Shown piece after piece: positions 16,029-23,511 of a DNA stretch of 32,975 nucleotides (positions are counted from its first letter, which is position 1; every line of letters starts with the position of its first letter). Source of the stretch: Cloacimonetes bacterium UBA3900 (GTDB lineage: Bacteria > Cloacimonadota > Cloacimonadia > Cloacimonadales > Cloacimonadaceae); the NCBI GenBank assembly GCA_002391675.1, contig DGFM01000019.1, forward strand, positions 12,106-45,080, read 5' to 3'. Both the position numbers and the translations under genes were made by a program. A model generated the notes under the pieces. The model did no database searches, had not been told where the DNA came from, and was given only the letters and a program-made list of their open reading frames with translations.

Positions 16029-16164
16029 ATTCGAGCATCGGTTTTTTGAAAACAATTTTTGGCCCTTAAGGGGAGGGTTTTTTCATCAACAATCGGCGAC
16101 GCGATCTTGTCTCGTCACGCCTACCCATCCTGATTGAAAGGGTGTATCATGGAAGGGCTTTTTT

Positions 16165-17157
16165 CTAATCTCTGGTTTCGTAAATCTTCTTTTTGCGGAG
16201 GTGTTCCTGATAGGTGGCAGAGAAGTCGTTGCGTCCTTCGCGGTTTGAGACAAAGTAGAGATAGTTGTTTGGCTTGGGGTTGATCACAGCTTGGATGGAC
16301 TGCAGGGATGGGTTGCAGATGGGTGTGGGCGGCAGGCCGTCTTTAAGGTAGGTGTTGTAAGGCGAGGGGATGGCTAAGTCTTCTGCTGTGAGCACCTTGC
16401 GCTTGATGCCCCGGGGCTCCAGGATGTAGTCTACGGTGGGGCAGGATTGCAGGCGCATACCGATGCGGAGTCGGTTCAAATACACGCCGGCGATGAGCTC
16501 GCGCTCGTCCGGATGTGCGCTTTCCTTTTCCACGATGGAGGCGAGGATGAGTTTATCATAGAAGTTGGGTATCTGCTTGGGGTTGATGTCGTGCTTCTTC
16601 AGCACTTTGAAGAATTCTCTCACCGGGATACTGAGCAGGCTGTCGACGGGTGATTTGATGTCAAAGATATAGGTTTCCGGGAGCATGAAGCCTTCCAGGC
16701 TGGTGAGGTTCATGCCGGTGAGCTGTTTGATGAATTTGGGGTCTTGAGCGCGGATGAGGAGCGAATCATACTTGGCCAGGCCGCTGGCATCTATCCTTCT
16801 TAGGCTGCGGTAGAGGGAGAAGCCGGGGACGATGGTGATGCGGATGGCTTCTGTATTGCCGTCTTCCAGGAGTTTGATGGTGTCTATGAGGTTGAGATTG
16901 CCGCCGAAGCTGTAGGTGCCTGCTTTGAGGTTGCGATCGCTCTTCCTGAGCTTGGCCAGGAGTGTGAAGAGCTGATCGCTGCGGATGATTCTTTTGTCTT
17001 TGAGCGCTTTGGCGATGGTGGCGGCGTTGTCTCCGGGTTTGATACGCAGCACTATCTGGTGGGATCTCAGGGGAGAATAAACGGTCCAGAGCAGCCAGGC
17101 TGCAAGTGTGAGCGCTATGGCGAGGATGATGGGGATGATGATTTTAATTGCTTTCAT
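16165..17157 (-). CDS. mltG: Endolytic murein transglycosylase MltG
   Basis: This 330-aa protein cuts nascent peptidoglycan strands at the outer face of the inner membrane. It has a short cytoplasmic tail, one membrane segment (about residues 5-26), a LysM-like domain (about 35-100) and the YceG/MltG catalytic domain. Motifs are EGFMLPETY at 155-163, the catalytic Glu210 in IVEKES, and the conserved YNTYLKDGLPPTPICNP. Length is usual. The ATG at 17157 lies inside the end of ruvX (14-nt overlap), an arrangement often seen for yqgF and mltG, and supports coupled translation. Confidence 0.95.
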   Translation of the reverse strand: MKAIKIIIPIILAIALTLAAWLLWTVYSPLRSHQIVLRIKPGDNAATIAKALKDKRIIRSDQLFTLLAKLRKSDRNLKAGTYSFGGNLNLIDTIKLLEDGNTEAIRITIVPGFSLYRSLRRIDASGLAKYDSLLIRAQDPKFIKQLTGMNLTSLEGFMLPETYIFDIKSPVDSLLSIPVREFFKVLKKHDINPKQIPNFYDKLILASIVEKESAHPDERELIAGVYLNRLRIGMRLQSCPTVDYILEPRGIKRKVLTAEDLAIPSPYNTYLKDGLPPTPICNPSLQSIQAVINPKPNNYLYFVSNREGRNDFSATYQEHLRKKKIYETRD

Positions 17158-17563
17158 GGTTTTCCAAATAACTTTTGAGGATCATGGTGGCGGCCATGGC
17201 ATCGCGGGCAGATTTGCCTTCCTCCCAGCTGAGGCCCATGGTTTTGAGAGCCTCATCTGCTTCGGAACTGCTGTAGCGCTCGTCCCAGAAGACAAGTTCG
17301 GTGTCTATGTATTTCTTGAGTTTGAGGCCAAAGGCTTCCACTTCCAGGGTTTTGGGGGTTTTGCTGCCGTCTATGGCCCAGGGCATTCCCAGCACGATCA
17401 GGGATACGTCCTGTTCGGCGATGATTTCCTTGAGCCGGGTGACAAACTTTTTGAAGCCGGAATTGGGGAGGGTGGCGAAGGGTTTGGCAAAGATGCGCAA
17501 GGGATCGCTGAGGGCTATGCCTATCCGCTTGCTACCGTGGTCTATAGCTAAGATCCTGCTCAC
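17144..17563 (-). CDS. ruvX: RuvX/YqgF Holliday-junction resolvase-like nuclease
   Basis: This 139-aa RNase H-fold protein has the YqgF pattern: LAIDHGSKRIGIALSD with Asp8, VLGMPW, DERYSSSEA (Asp94, Glu95), and the last acidic residue Asp121 in SARDAMAA. The family is linked to processing of 16S rRNA 5' ends and to Holliday junction resolution. The start codon is GTG at 17563, overlapping the upstream lipoprotein stop as GTGA. It sits between two lipoprotein genes and mltG in one minus-strand operon. Confidence 0.94.
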   Translation of the reverse strand: MSRILAIDHGSKRIGIALSDPLRIFAKPFATLPNSGFKKFVTRLKEIIAEQDVSLIVLGMPWAIDGSKTPKTLEVEAFGLKLKKYIDTELVFWDERYSSSEADEALKTMGLSWEEGKSARDAMAATMILKSYLENHESN

Positions 17564-18147
17564 AGGTAGGACTCATCCCTCCAGACGGAGATATACCACC
17601 TGTCGCCAATGGGTTCGAGGTAAAATCTGGCCACGCCGGTGGCGTTGAGGCTGATATTGGAGGCTTGGTAATAGAGGGCAAGACTAAAGTGGCAGCCGAT
17701 GATAACCCAATCTTCATGGCCGATCTCGGGGTCTTTTTCCCAATCCGATTCGGGCGGTATCTGCAGGCGCAACTGGATGTCGTCGGGAGGGGGATAGAGG
17801 CCGTCTGAGGAGCCGCGGTTGAAGAGGTTGTTTGTAAATTCCACTTCCTCGTCGTAGCCCCACCAGGAGTCTTTGATGCCATCGCCATTGACGTCTATGC
17901 CGATGAGGCTGACCTCCGAGGAGATGAGTTCAAAGCGGAAGTGGGTAGCCAGGAGCTCCTTGTAGAGGTCTATATTGCGTTCTTTGTAGGCACGTTCCAG
18001 GTTTTGGAGCAGTTCTGTGGGAGTGGTGTTGAGGATTTCCTGGATGGATTCGTCTACCAGCTTGGGGCAAAAGGGGTTGCGGCAGCTATTGAGGAAAATG
18101 CTGAGACAGATCAGGATGAGGATGGCGAGTCTATTGCGAGTGGTCAT
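17560..18147 (-). CDS. Lipoprotein, paralogue of the upstream gene
   Basis: This 195-aa protein has a signal peptide ending FLNSC, with lipidation at Cys22. The mature part has a helix-rich start (LLQNLERAYKERNIDLYKELL) and ends in GVARFYLEPIGDRWYISVWRD. The order of a helical segment, an inserted hydrophilic middle and a closing strand resembles NTF2-like folds, but that is a guess. The upstream 186-aa lipoprotein shares the pattern, including the C-terminal WYI-x-x-W-x-D. It overlaps the upstream gene by 17 nt and ruvX by 4 nt. Function unknown. Confidence 0.8.
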   Translation of the reverse strand: MTTRNRLAILILICLSIFLNSCRNPFCPKLVDESIQEILNTTPTELLQNLERAYKERNIDLYKELLATHFRFELISSEVSLIGIDVNGDGIKDSWWGYDEEVEFTNNLFNRGSSDGLYPPPDDIQLRLQIPPESDWEKDPEIGHEDWVIIGCHFSLALYYQASNISLNATGVARFYLEPIGDRWYISVWRDESYL

Positions 18148-18691
18148 ACTTGAGCTTTCCCCAGGTGGGCAGGCTGCTGCTGCGATAGTCGTTCCAAAGG
18201 TCTATATACCAATTGCCGAGGTCTTTTTTGAATCTAATCTCGAGATTGCCCTCATAGGCTTCCGCTACGGGCTGGTCTTTCTTGTAAGCCTTGAGGACAT
18301 AAGAGCGGTAAATGGTGGCGTCTGAGGGGTTTATCAGGTCTGCCTGGTTTGGGATTTCGGTGAGCCGGAGGCTGAGGCTGTCGCATTGGTCATGCAATGA
18401 AAAGAGCATATCCTGCTCCTGCTCCCGGCCCCAGATCATGTTGATGCCATAATCATTCAGGTCCTGCGCTGCGAAGTGGAAGCGGTAGCCGGGTGTGAAG
18501 AGGCTGCTGTATTTTACCACGTTGCGGGCGTCGCTGTAGCAATATTCGAGGTTTTGCAAGCAGGCGCTCCAGGTGGTGACAAAATTGTTCCACAGCGGGG
18601 GCTTGGTGGGAGGCTCAGCTTCTCTCACCTTAAAGAGCTCGCAGCCCATCAGCGCAAGCAGAGTGAGGATGATAATGGCGATTTTCTTCAT
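18131..18691 (-). CDS. Lipoprotein, first gene of the ruvX-mltG operon
   Basis: This 186-aa protein has a clean lipobox, LALMGC, with Cys17 as the lipidation site. The mature part contains LQNLEYCYSDARNVVKYSSLF and ends GNLEIRFKKDLGNWYIDLWNDY, matching the layout of the next gene (LQNLERAYKERNIDLYKELL ... GDRWYISVWRD). I read the pair as a tandem duplication. An exact TTGACA lies on its strand at 18720-18725, but it is only about 30 nt before the ATG, too near for a normal leader. Exported; function unknown. Confidence 0.8.
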   Translation of the reverse strand: MKKIAIIILTLLALMGCELFKVREAEPPTKPPLWNNFVTTWSACLQNLEYCYSDARNVVKYSSLFTPGYRFHFAAQDLNDYGINMIWGREQEQDMLFSLHDQCDSLSLRLTEIPNQADLINPSDATIYRSYVLKAYKKDQPVAEAYEGNLEIRFKKDLGNWYIDLWNDYRSSSLPTWGKLKYDHSQ

Positions 18692-18754
18692 GATGCCACT
18701 ATGACAAACCTTGTAAACGTGTCAACAAAAAAGTGGGTTTTACTCATTTTGGAC

Positions 18755-18784
18755 TTGACAAAAAAGGCTGTAATTCACACTTTG
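18755..18784 (+). promoter_or_regulatory. Candidate promoter of the antiporter gene
   Basis: TTG of an exact TTGACA (18755-18760) is followed after 19 nt by ACACTTTG. The spacing and the TTTG agree with the Bacteroidetes-type pattern, but the TA of TAnnTTTG is missing. Confidence 0.4.
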
Positions 18785-18874
18785 CCTTATGGCCTCAAGA
18801 AGCAGGTCAGGCAAATAAATAAGGACCCCATTAATGGATATGATAAACTGCACTGATAAGACTTGGAGATGCGT

Positions 18875-20335
18875 ATGCTGATCGTGGCGATGATTTTGCT
18901 GGCATTGGTATTGCTGGCGAGTGCATTTCGCAAGCTGAATGTTCCCGTGATCATCCTCTCCTTGATGATTGGCCTCATCTTTGGCAGTGATGTGACAGGG
19001 ATCATCCATTTTGACGATGCCTTTTTTGCCAAAGAGGTGGCAAACCTGGCTCTGATGTTTATCCTGTTTATCGGGGGGTTTGGTACCAAGAGGCAAACCT
19101 TCAAGCCGGTGATGAAGCCGGTTATGCTCCTGGCTACCGTGGGTGTGGTTACCACGGCGATCATCACGGGAATAGTGTTTCACCTCATCACGGGCTGGCC
19201 CTTTTTGCGGGCACTGCTGTTGGGCTCCATCATTTCGTCCACAGACGCCGCAGCGATGTATGCCATCTTCCGCAACAGACCCATCGAAACCAAGACGCGT
19301 ACCGTACTGGAGCTGGAATCTGTGGCAAACGATCCCATGGCAATCGTGCTCACCACGTTTGTGATCAGCCTCATCATGGGGAAGACCACCAGTACCTGGT
19401 TGGCTATCTTGGATTTTGCCTGGCAGATGGTGGGGGGAGTGGCTATAGGTGCGCTCGTGGGTTATGTGGCTGCCTACTTTTTCAATAAGATCAGGGCGAG
19501 CGAGACGGATTACTTTTTCGTCTATCTAATCGCCGTTGTACTGCTGAGTTATGGCCTTGCGGATCTGGCTCACGCCAGTGGTATGCTGGCCGCCTTCTCT
19601 GCCGGGTTTGTGCTGGGCAACAGCAAGATTCCCTTCAAAAAAGGCTTGCTCTCCTTCAGTGATACGCTTTCATTTATCACAAACGTGGCGCTGTTCATAC
19701 TCCTGGGGCTGTTGGCGTCCCCGGGAAGTTTCCCCAAGATCTGGGGCAAGGGTGTGCTGGTGTTTCTGATCATTACCCTCGTCTCCAGGCCGATAGCCGT
19801 GTTTATCTTCACTGCCAAAGCTGGGCTGACGTTCAAGCAAAGGGTCTTGATCGCCTTTGCCGGGATCAGGGGTTCGGTGCCCATCGTGCTGGCTACCTAT
19901 CCCTTGGCCGCGGGTTTGGACCCCGATCGTGAGATCTTCAATATGGTCTTTTTCACGGTGACGCTTTCCATCATCGGGCAGGGGACGGGCATCTTCGCAT
20001 TGGCAAAGAAGCTGAATCTGCTGAGCAAAGAGAAAAACGCCGCACCACGACTCGTGGAACTGGTGACCGTGCAGGATACCAACTACGAGATTGTGGAGGT
20101 TCGCATCGATGAAGAATACTATGATGGCTCCTGCCTGATCTCGGAGCTTACCCTGCCGCCGGGTACCCTGATAATATTGATCAACAGAGTGGGAGAACTG
20201 ATCACGCCGAGCGGGAAAGTGGAGATACTGCCCAAGGATATTCTCACCGTTTTGGTGGAAAAACAGCATATCGAGATGCTCCCTGTGGAGATACTCAAGA
20301 GCTTTGTGCGCAAGAAGATAAAGAGGGATGCGTAG
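18875..20335 (+). CDS. CPA1-family cation/proton antiporter with TrkA-C domain (NhaP2/CvrA-like)
   Basis: This 486-aa protein exchanges K+ or Na+ for H+ across the inner membrane. About 12 hydrophobic segments fill residues 1-385. Between them are SSTDAAAMYAIFRNRP and the ion-binding ND pair in ELESVANDPMAIVL, both typical of CPA1 exchangers, and GIRGSVPIVLA later. The soluble tail (about 395-480) has TLPPGTLIILINRVGELITPSG, a TrkA-C (RCK-C) regulatory domain as in NhaP2/CvrA. I start at the ATG at 18875, six bases after GGAG; upstream in-frame ATG and TTG codons lack a spaced ribosome-binding site. It may balance ions against the sodium pump encoded at 25526-29832, but the ion is not certain. 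Confidence 0.92.
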   Translation: MLIVAMILLALVLLASAFRKLNVPVIILSLMIGLIFGSDVTGIIHFDDAFFAKEVANLALMFILFIGGFGTKRQTFKPVMKPVMLLATVGVVTTAIITGIVFHLITGWPFLRALLLGSIISSTDAAAMYAIFRNRPIETKTRTVLELESVANDPMAIVLTTFVISLIMGKTTSTWLAILDFAWQMVGGVAIGALVGYVAAYFFNKIRASETDYFFVYLIAVVLLSYGLADLAHASGMLAAFSAGFVLGNSKIPFKKGLLSFSDTLSFITNVALFILLGLLASPGSFPKIWGKGVLVFLIITLVSRPIAVFIFTAKAGLTFKQRVLIAFAGIRGSVPIVLATYPLAAGLDPDREIFNMVFFTVTLSIIGQGTGIFALAKKLNLLSKEKNAAPRLVELVTVQDTNYEIVEVRIDEEYYDGSCLISELTLPPGTLIILINRVGELITPSGKVEILPKDILTVLVEKQHIEMLPVEILKSFVRKKIKRDA

Positions 20336-20376
20336 GGATGGAGGAGCTGTGATAGCTGTGGGTAAAAGTTTTGTAC

Positions 20377-20382
20377 TTGACA
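20377..20382 (+). promoter_or_regulatory. Candidate -35 TTGACA before etfA, inside an inverted repeat
   Basis: CTTGACAATTTTATCAAG contains TTGACA and also CTTGA/TCAAG arms separated by 8 nt, a shape that could bind a regulator. No convincing -10 follows. The string CTTGACAATTTT also occurs upstream of the minus-strand gene at 10803. Confidence 0.4.
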
Positions 20383-20428
20383 ATTTTATCAAGCTTAAAT
20401 TCATTAACACCCAAGAGGATTATGTAAA

Positions 20429-21616
20429 ATGATAGAAGTATTAGAACAAAAATGTGTTGGTTGCGGAGCGTGCACGAGTGCATGTGCATATGGCGCAATC
20501 AGTCTCGTAGATCAAATTGCAGTTATCGACTTTGATAAGTGCACACTGTGTGGTGGATGCGTGGATGCGTGCTCCTTCGATGCCATCGTCCTGCGCAAAA
20601 AAGCAGCCGTTGAGCTGGATAAGAGTGAATATCAAGGCATCTGGGTTTTTGCCGAGCAGAGAGCCGGGGTTTTGGCTCCGGTGGTCTTTGAGCTGTTGGG
20701 CAAAGGCCGTGAGCTTGCCGATGAGATGGGATGTCAGCTCAGTGCTGTGTTGCTGGGGCATGAGATTGGTGGTTTGACCTCAACGCTGATCGCACATGGG
20801 GCAGACCAGGTAATCGTGGTGGACGATCCCGAGCTTGAGAACTTCAGAGATGAGAGATATGCTCAGGCAATGACCACGCTTTCCCGCAAATACAAGCCTT
20901 CCATCATCCTGGCAGGCGCCACGGTGATCGGCCGCTCCTTCATCCCCAGAGTGGCGGTGAATTTGCAGACAGGGCTCACGGCGGATTGCACCGGCTTGAG
21001 CTATGACGAGGAAAGCGGCAACCTGATGCAGACACGTCCTGCCTTCGGTGGAAACATCATGGCCACTATTATGACCGCCAACCACAGGCCGCAAATGGCA
21101 ACGGTGCGTCATAAGGTGATGGATGCCCTGGAGCCGGACGAAAGCCGCAGTGGAACCGTGATCGAAGAGACAGTAGACTTTGACAGCGAAGAAGAAATGA
21201 GCACCTGGCTGGAATTTGAAAAAGAGAAGACCAGCCTGGTGAATATCACCGAGGCAAACATCATCGTCTCGGGCGGACGTGGCCTCAAAGAAGCCAAGAA
21301 CTTTGCCCTCCTGGAAGAGCTGGCTGAAGCGGTGGATGGAGCAGTGGGCGCTTCGCGTGCCGCAGTGGATTCGGAGTGGATCCCCTACGCTCATCAGGTG
21401 GGGCAGACGGGTAAGACCGTGAAACCCGGCATTTACATCGCAGTGGGCATCTCGGGTGCGATTCAGCACTTGGCGGGGATGTCCAGTTCAGACTATGTGA
21501 TTGCCATCAATAGGGATCCCGATGCGCCTATCTTCAAGGTGGCGGATCTGGGAATTGTAGGCGACCTCTTTGAGATCGTACCAAAACTTACGAAAAGGAT
21601 TAAAGAGTTGAGATAA
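20429..21616 (+). CDS. etfA: Electron transfer flavoprotein alpha subunit with N-terminal 2[4Fe-4S] ferredoxin domain
   Basis: This 395-aa protein begins with two iron-sulfur motifs: Cys9, 12, 15, 19 and Cys38, 41, 44, 48 (CxxCxxCxxxC twice). The rest is EtfA: the N-terminal Rossmann-like part (GIWVFAEQRAG, ILAGATVIGRSFIPRVA) and the FAD-binding C-terminal domain (IVSGGRGL, VGASRAAVDSEWIP, QVGQTGKTVKPGIYIAVGIS, INRDPDAPIF). EtfA with an added ferredoxin domain is known from bifurcating complexes such as CarE of the caffeyl-CoA reductase and lactate dehydrogenase-ETF complexes. The beta subunit (etfB), usually adjacent, is missing on both sides. It is followed with a 1-nt overlap (TAATG) by the amidohydrolase gene. 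Confidence 0.95.
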   Translation: MIEVLEQKCVGCGACTSACAYGAISLVDQIAVIDFDKCTLCGGCVDACSFDAIVLRKKAAVELDKSEYQGIWVFAEQRAGVLAPVVFELLGKGRELADEMGCQLSAVLLGHEIGGLTSTLIAHGADQVIVVDDPELENFRDERYAQAMTTLSRKYKPSIILAGATVIGRSFIPRVAVNLQTGLTADCTGLSYDEESGNLMQTRPAFGGNIMATIMTANHRPQMATVRHKVMDALEPDESRSGTVIEETVDFDSEEEMSTWLEFEKEKTSLVNITEANIIVSGGRGLKEAKNFALLEELAEAVDGAVGASRAAVDSEWIPYAHQVGQTGKTVKPGIYIAVGISGAIQHLAGMSSSDYVIAINRDPDAPIFKVADLGIVGDLFEIVPKLTKRIKELR

Positions 21617-22824
21617 TGCTTATCAAACCCGCTCTGAGCGTGGTCACAGCTGATCACGTGAAGGCAGATTTTGTTTTGCAATTGGCATTGGACGTAGGCG
21701 AAGAACAAGAAGTGGTGGAACTGCCCAGGACTGTGGCGTATGTTCCCCTGATAAATTCGCATGACCACTTGATTGGGAATTGGGTACCCAGGGCCGGAGA
21801 CCACAGGCCCTACCCAAATTCTCATGTATGGGTGGAGGACATGAAGGATTCCTTCAGCTTCCGTGAGCGTGATAGCTTTTGGACTAACGATGGGTCTTTC
21901 AATTTCAATGAAGCACGGGCCTTAAAGATGGCAGCTTTGGGGTGTTATAAAAACCTCTTTTCGGGCTGTGGCAGAGTGATGGATCACGCTCCCGTGCAGG
22001 ATGAGAGCTACTATCACAGCCTGCCAATTCATGTGATAGATTCCTTTCGGCAGTGTCATTCCCTCACGTTGGGTAACTGGTGGGGCGGTGGCACGGCGAG
22101 TGAGGAAATGGAGCTCAGCAAAGGTAAGATGCCCTTTGTCATCCATCTGGGTGAAGGGATAGACGAGGTGGCGGCTCAGGAATTTGCCACCTTGGAAGCT
22201 CAGGGGCTGCTGCAGAAAAACTCGGTGTTGATCCACGGTATAGCTTTTACCAAAGAAGAGTTGGCAAGGATAGCTGCAGCAAAGGCTTCCGTGTGTTGGT
22301 GTCCGGGTTCAAACTACTTTCTCATCGGGCAGACGCTCAAGGTGGAAGACGCCCTTGAGGCAGGTGTAAACGTGGTTTTGGGTACAGATTCCACTATGAG
22401 CGGAACCGTCAATATGGCCTCCGAATTCAATGTGGCGCGGCAAAAGCATCCGCAGATCAGCGCTCAAACTCTGTATCGGATGGTCACTGAAAATGCGGTG
22501 AAAGCGATGATGCTGCCGCAGCAGTATGCCGCTCTGCAAGCTGAGAACTGCCGCGATCTCCTGCTGGTGGATCAGGTGGAGAAAGACCCCTTTGAAAACC
22601 TGATGAACCTCGATGCAGAGCAGATCAACCTCTTTATCGTGAATGGAAAGGCGCTGATGGGTGACGTGAGCTGGGCGGAAGAGCTGGATCTCGATGAGGA
22701 TGACTATAGCTTCTTCAGAGTGGGCAGGAGGGAGAAGTTTGTGATCGGCGATCCCATGGACATCAACGATGAGGTGGATGAAGCCTTGGGATACCATAAA
22801 AGCTTTGCTTATCTGCCTTTTTAG
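21616..22824 (+). CDS. Metal-dependent amidohydrolase (nucleobase/nucleoside deaminase-like)
   Basis: This 402-aa protein has the amidohydrolase metal set: His49-x-His51 in NSHDHL, His177 in VIHLGEG, His207 in LIHGIAF and Asp258 in VLGTDST. HLGEG and HGIAF are typical of the TrzA/MtaD/guanine-deaminase branch, in which the Glu after HLxE acts in deamination. The N-terminal beta domain is short, and the C-terminus has an unusual acidic tail (EELDLDEDDYSFFRVG). Substrate is not evident: a nucleobase or pterin deaminase is possible, and the adjacent QueE makes a 7-deazaguanine link tempting but unproven. It overlaps etfA by one base and ends 6 nt before queE, so all three are likely cotranscribed. 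Confidence 0.85.
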   Translation: MLIKPALSVVTADHVKADFVLQLALDVGEEQEVVELPRTVAYVPLINSHDHLIGNWVPRAGDHRPYPNSHVWVEDMKDSFSFRERDSFWTNDGSFNFNEARALKMAALGCYKNLFSGCGRVMDHAPVQDESYYHSLPIHVIDSFRQCHSLTLGNWWGGGTASEEMELSKGKMPFVIHLGEGIDEVAAQEFATLEAQGLLQKNSVLIHGIAFTKEELARIAAAKASVCWCPGSNYFLIGQTLKVEDALEAGVNVVLGTDSTMSGTVNMASEFNVARQKHPQISAQTLYRMVTENAVKAMMLPQQYAALQAENCRDLLLVDQVEKDPFENLMNLDAEQINLFIVNGKALMGDVSWAEELDLDEDDYSFFRVGRREKFVIGDPMDINDEVDEALGYHKSFAYLPF

Positions 22825-22830
22825 ATAGTT

Positions 22831-23451
22831 ATGCTTCAGGTGATAGAGGTCTTTGCCAGCCTGCAAGGCGAGAGCAGTTATGCGGGCCTCCCTTGTGTAT
22901 TTATCCGCTTGAGTGGCTGCAACTTAAGATGCAACTACTGCGATACCGACTATGCATTTGAGGGCGGAGAGTGGCTGAGCGTGGAGCAAATCCTCTCCCA
23001 AGTAAAGAAATACGGGATCCCACTGGTGGAAGTGACGGGCGGCGAGCCGCTGCAGCAAAAGGAATCCATCCAGCTGATGCAAGCACTGGTGAAGAGCGGC
23101 TATCAGGTGTTGCTGGAGACCAATGGCTCGCTCAGCATCGCGGATGTGCCGGCTGAAGTGATCAGGATCATAGATTATAAGCTGAGGGGGAGCGGCGAGG
23201 GCGGCAGCTTTGCCGAGGCAAATTATCAGCTGCTGAGAGATGGGGATGAAATCAAGTTTGTGATCTCGGACAGGGCGGATTATCTCGAGGCGAAAAGATG
23301 GGTGGAATCCCGGGGTAGAGAGGGCTTGCGCCTGCTCTTTTCCCCGGTATCCAAGCGTCTGAAGCCTGAGCTCTTGGCAGAATGGATCCTGGAGGATGCC
23401 TTAGCCGTCAGGTTTCAGATCCAATTGCATAAAGTGTTGGGCATAGCCTAA
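22831..23451 (+). CDS. queE: 7-carboxy-7-deazaguanine synthase, radical SAM
   Basis: This 206-aa protein converts 6-carboxytetrahydropterin to 7-carboxy-7-deazaguanine in queuosine biosynthesis. Start EVFASLQGESSYAGLPCVFIRLSGCNLRC carries the short QueE CxxxCxxC cluster (Cys30, Cys34, Cys37 in CNLRCNYCDT). EVTGGEPLQQ is the SAM-binding GGE motif, and the end (AVRFQIQLHKVLGI) matches the typical QueE C-terminus RxxxQxHKxxG. The other queuosine genes (queC, queD, queF) are absent here. The ribosome-binding site is weak, suggesting coupling to the gene 6 nt upstream. Confidence 0.95.
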   Translation: MLQVIEVFASLQGESSYAGLPCVFIRLSGCNLRCNYCDTDYAFEGGEWLSVEQILSQVKKYGIPLVEVTGGEPLQQKESIQLMQALVKSGYQVLLETNGSLSIADVPAEVIRIIDYKLRGSGEGGSFAEANYQLLRDGDEIKFVISDRADYLEAKRWVESRGREGLRLLFSPVSKRLKPELLAEWILEDALAVRFQIQLHKVLGIA

Positions 23452-23511
23452 GCTATCCGTTTATACAAGGGGCCTATACAGCGGGCATAGACCCCCATCG
23501 AATCAGTCTGT

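Noticed and set aside
15159..16164. tRNA or other known structural RNA among the many hairpins
   Set aside because: No cloverleaf with a T-loop GTTCRA and anticodon arm could be found; hairpins are short and separate.
18720..18725. TTGACA as the promoter of the first lipoprotein gene
   Set aside because: With usual spacing the transcript would start at the ATG itself, so it is probably not the main promoter.
19670..20410. Minus-strand ORF of 246 aa opposite the antiporter gene
   Set aside because: Shadow of a gene with clear CPA1 and TrkA-C features on the plus strand.
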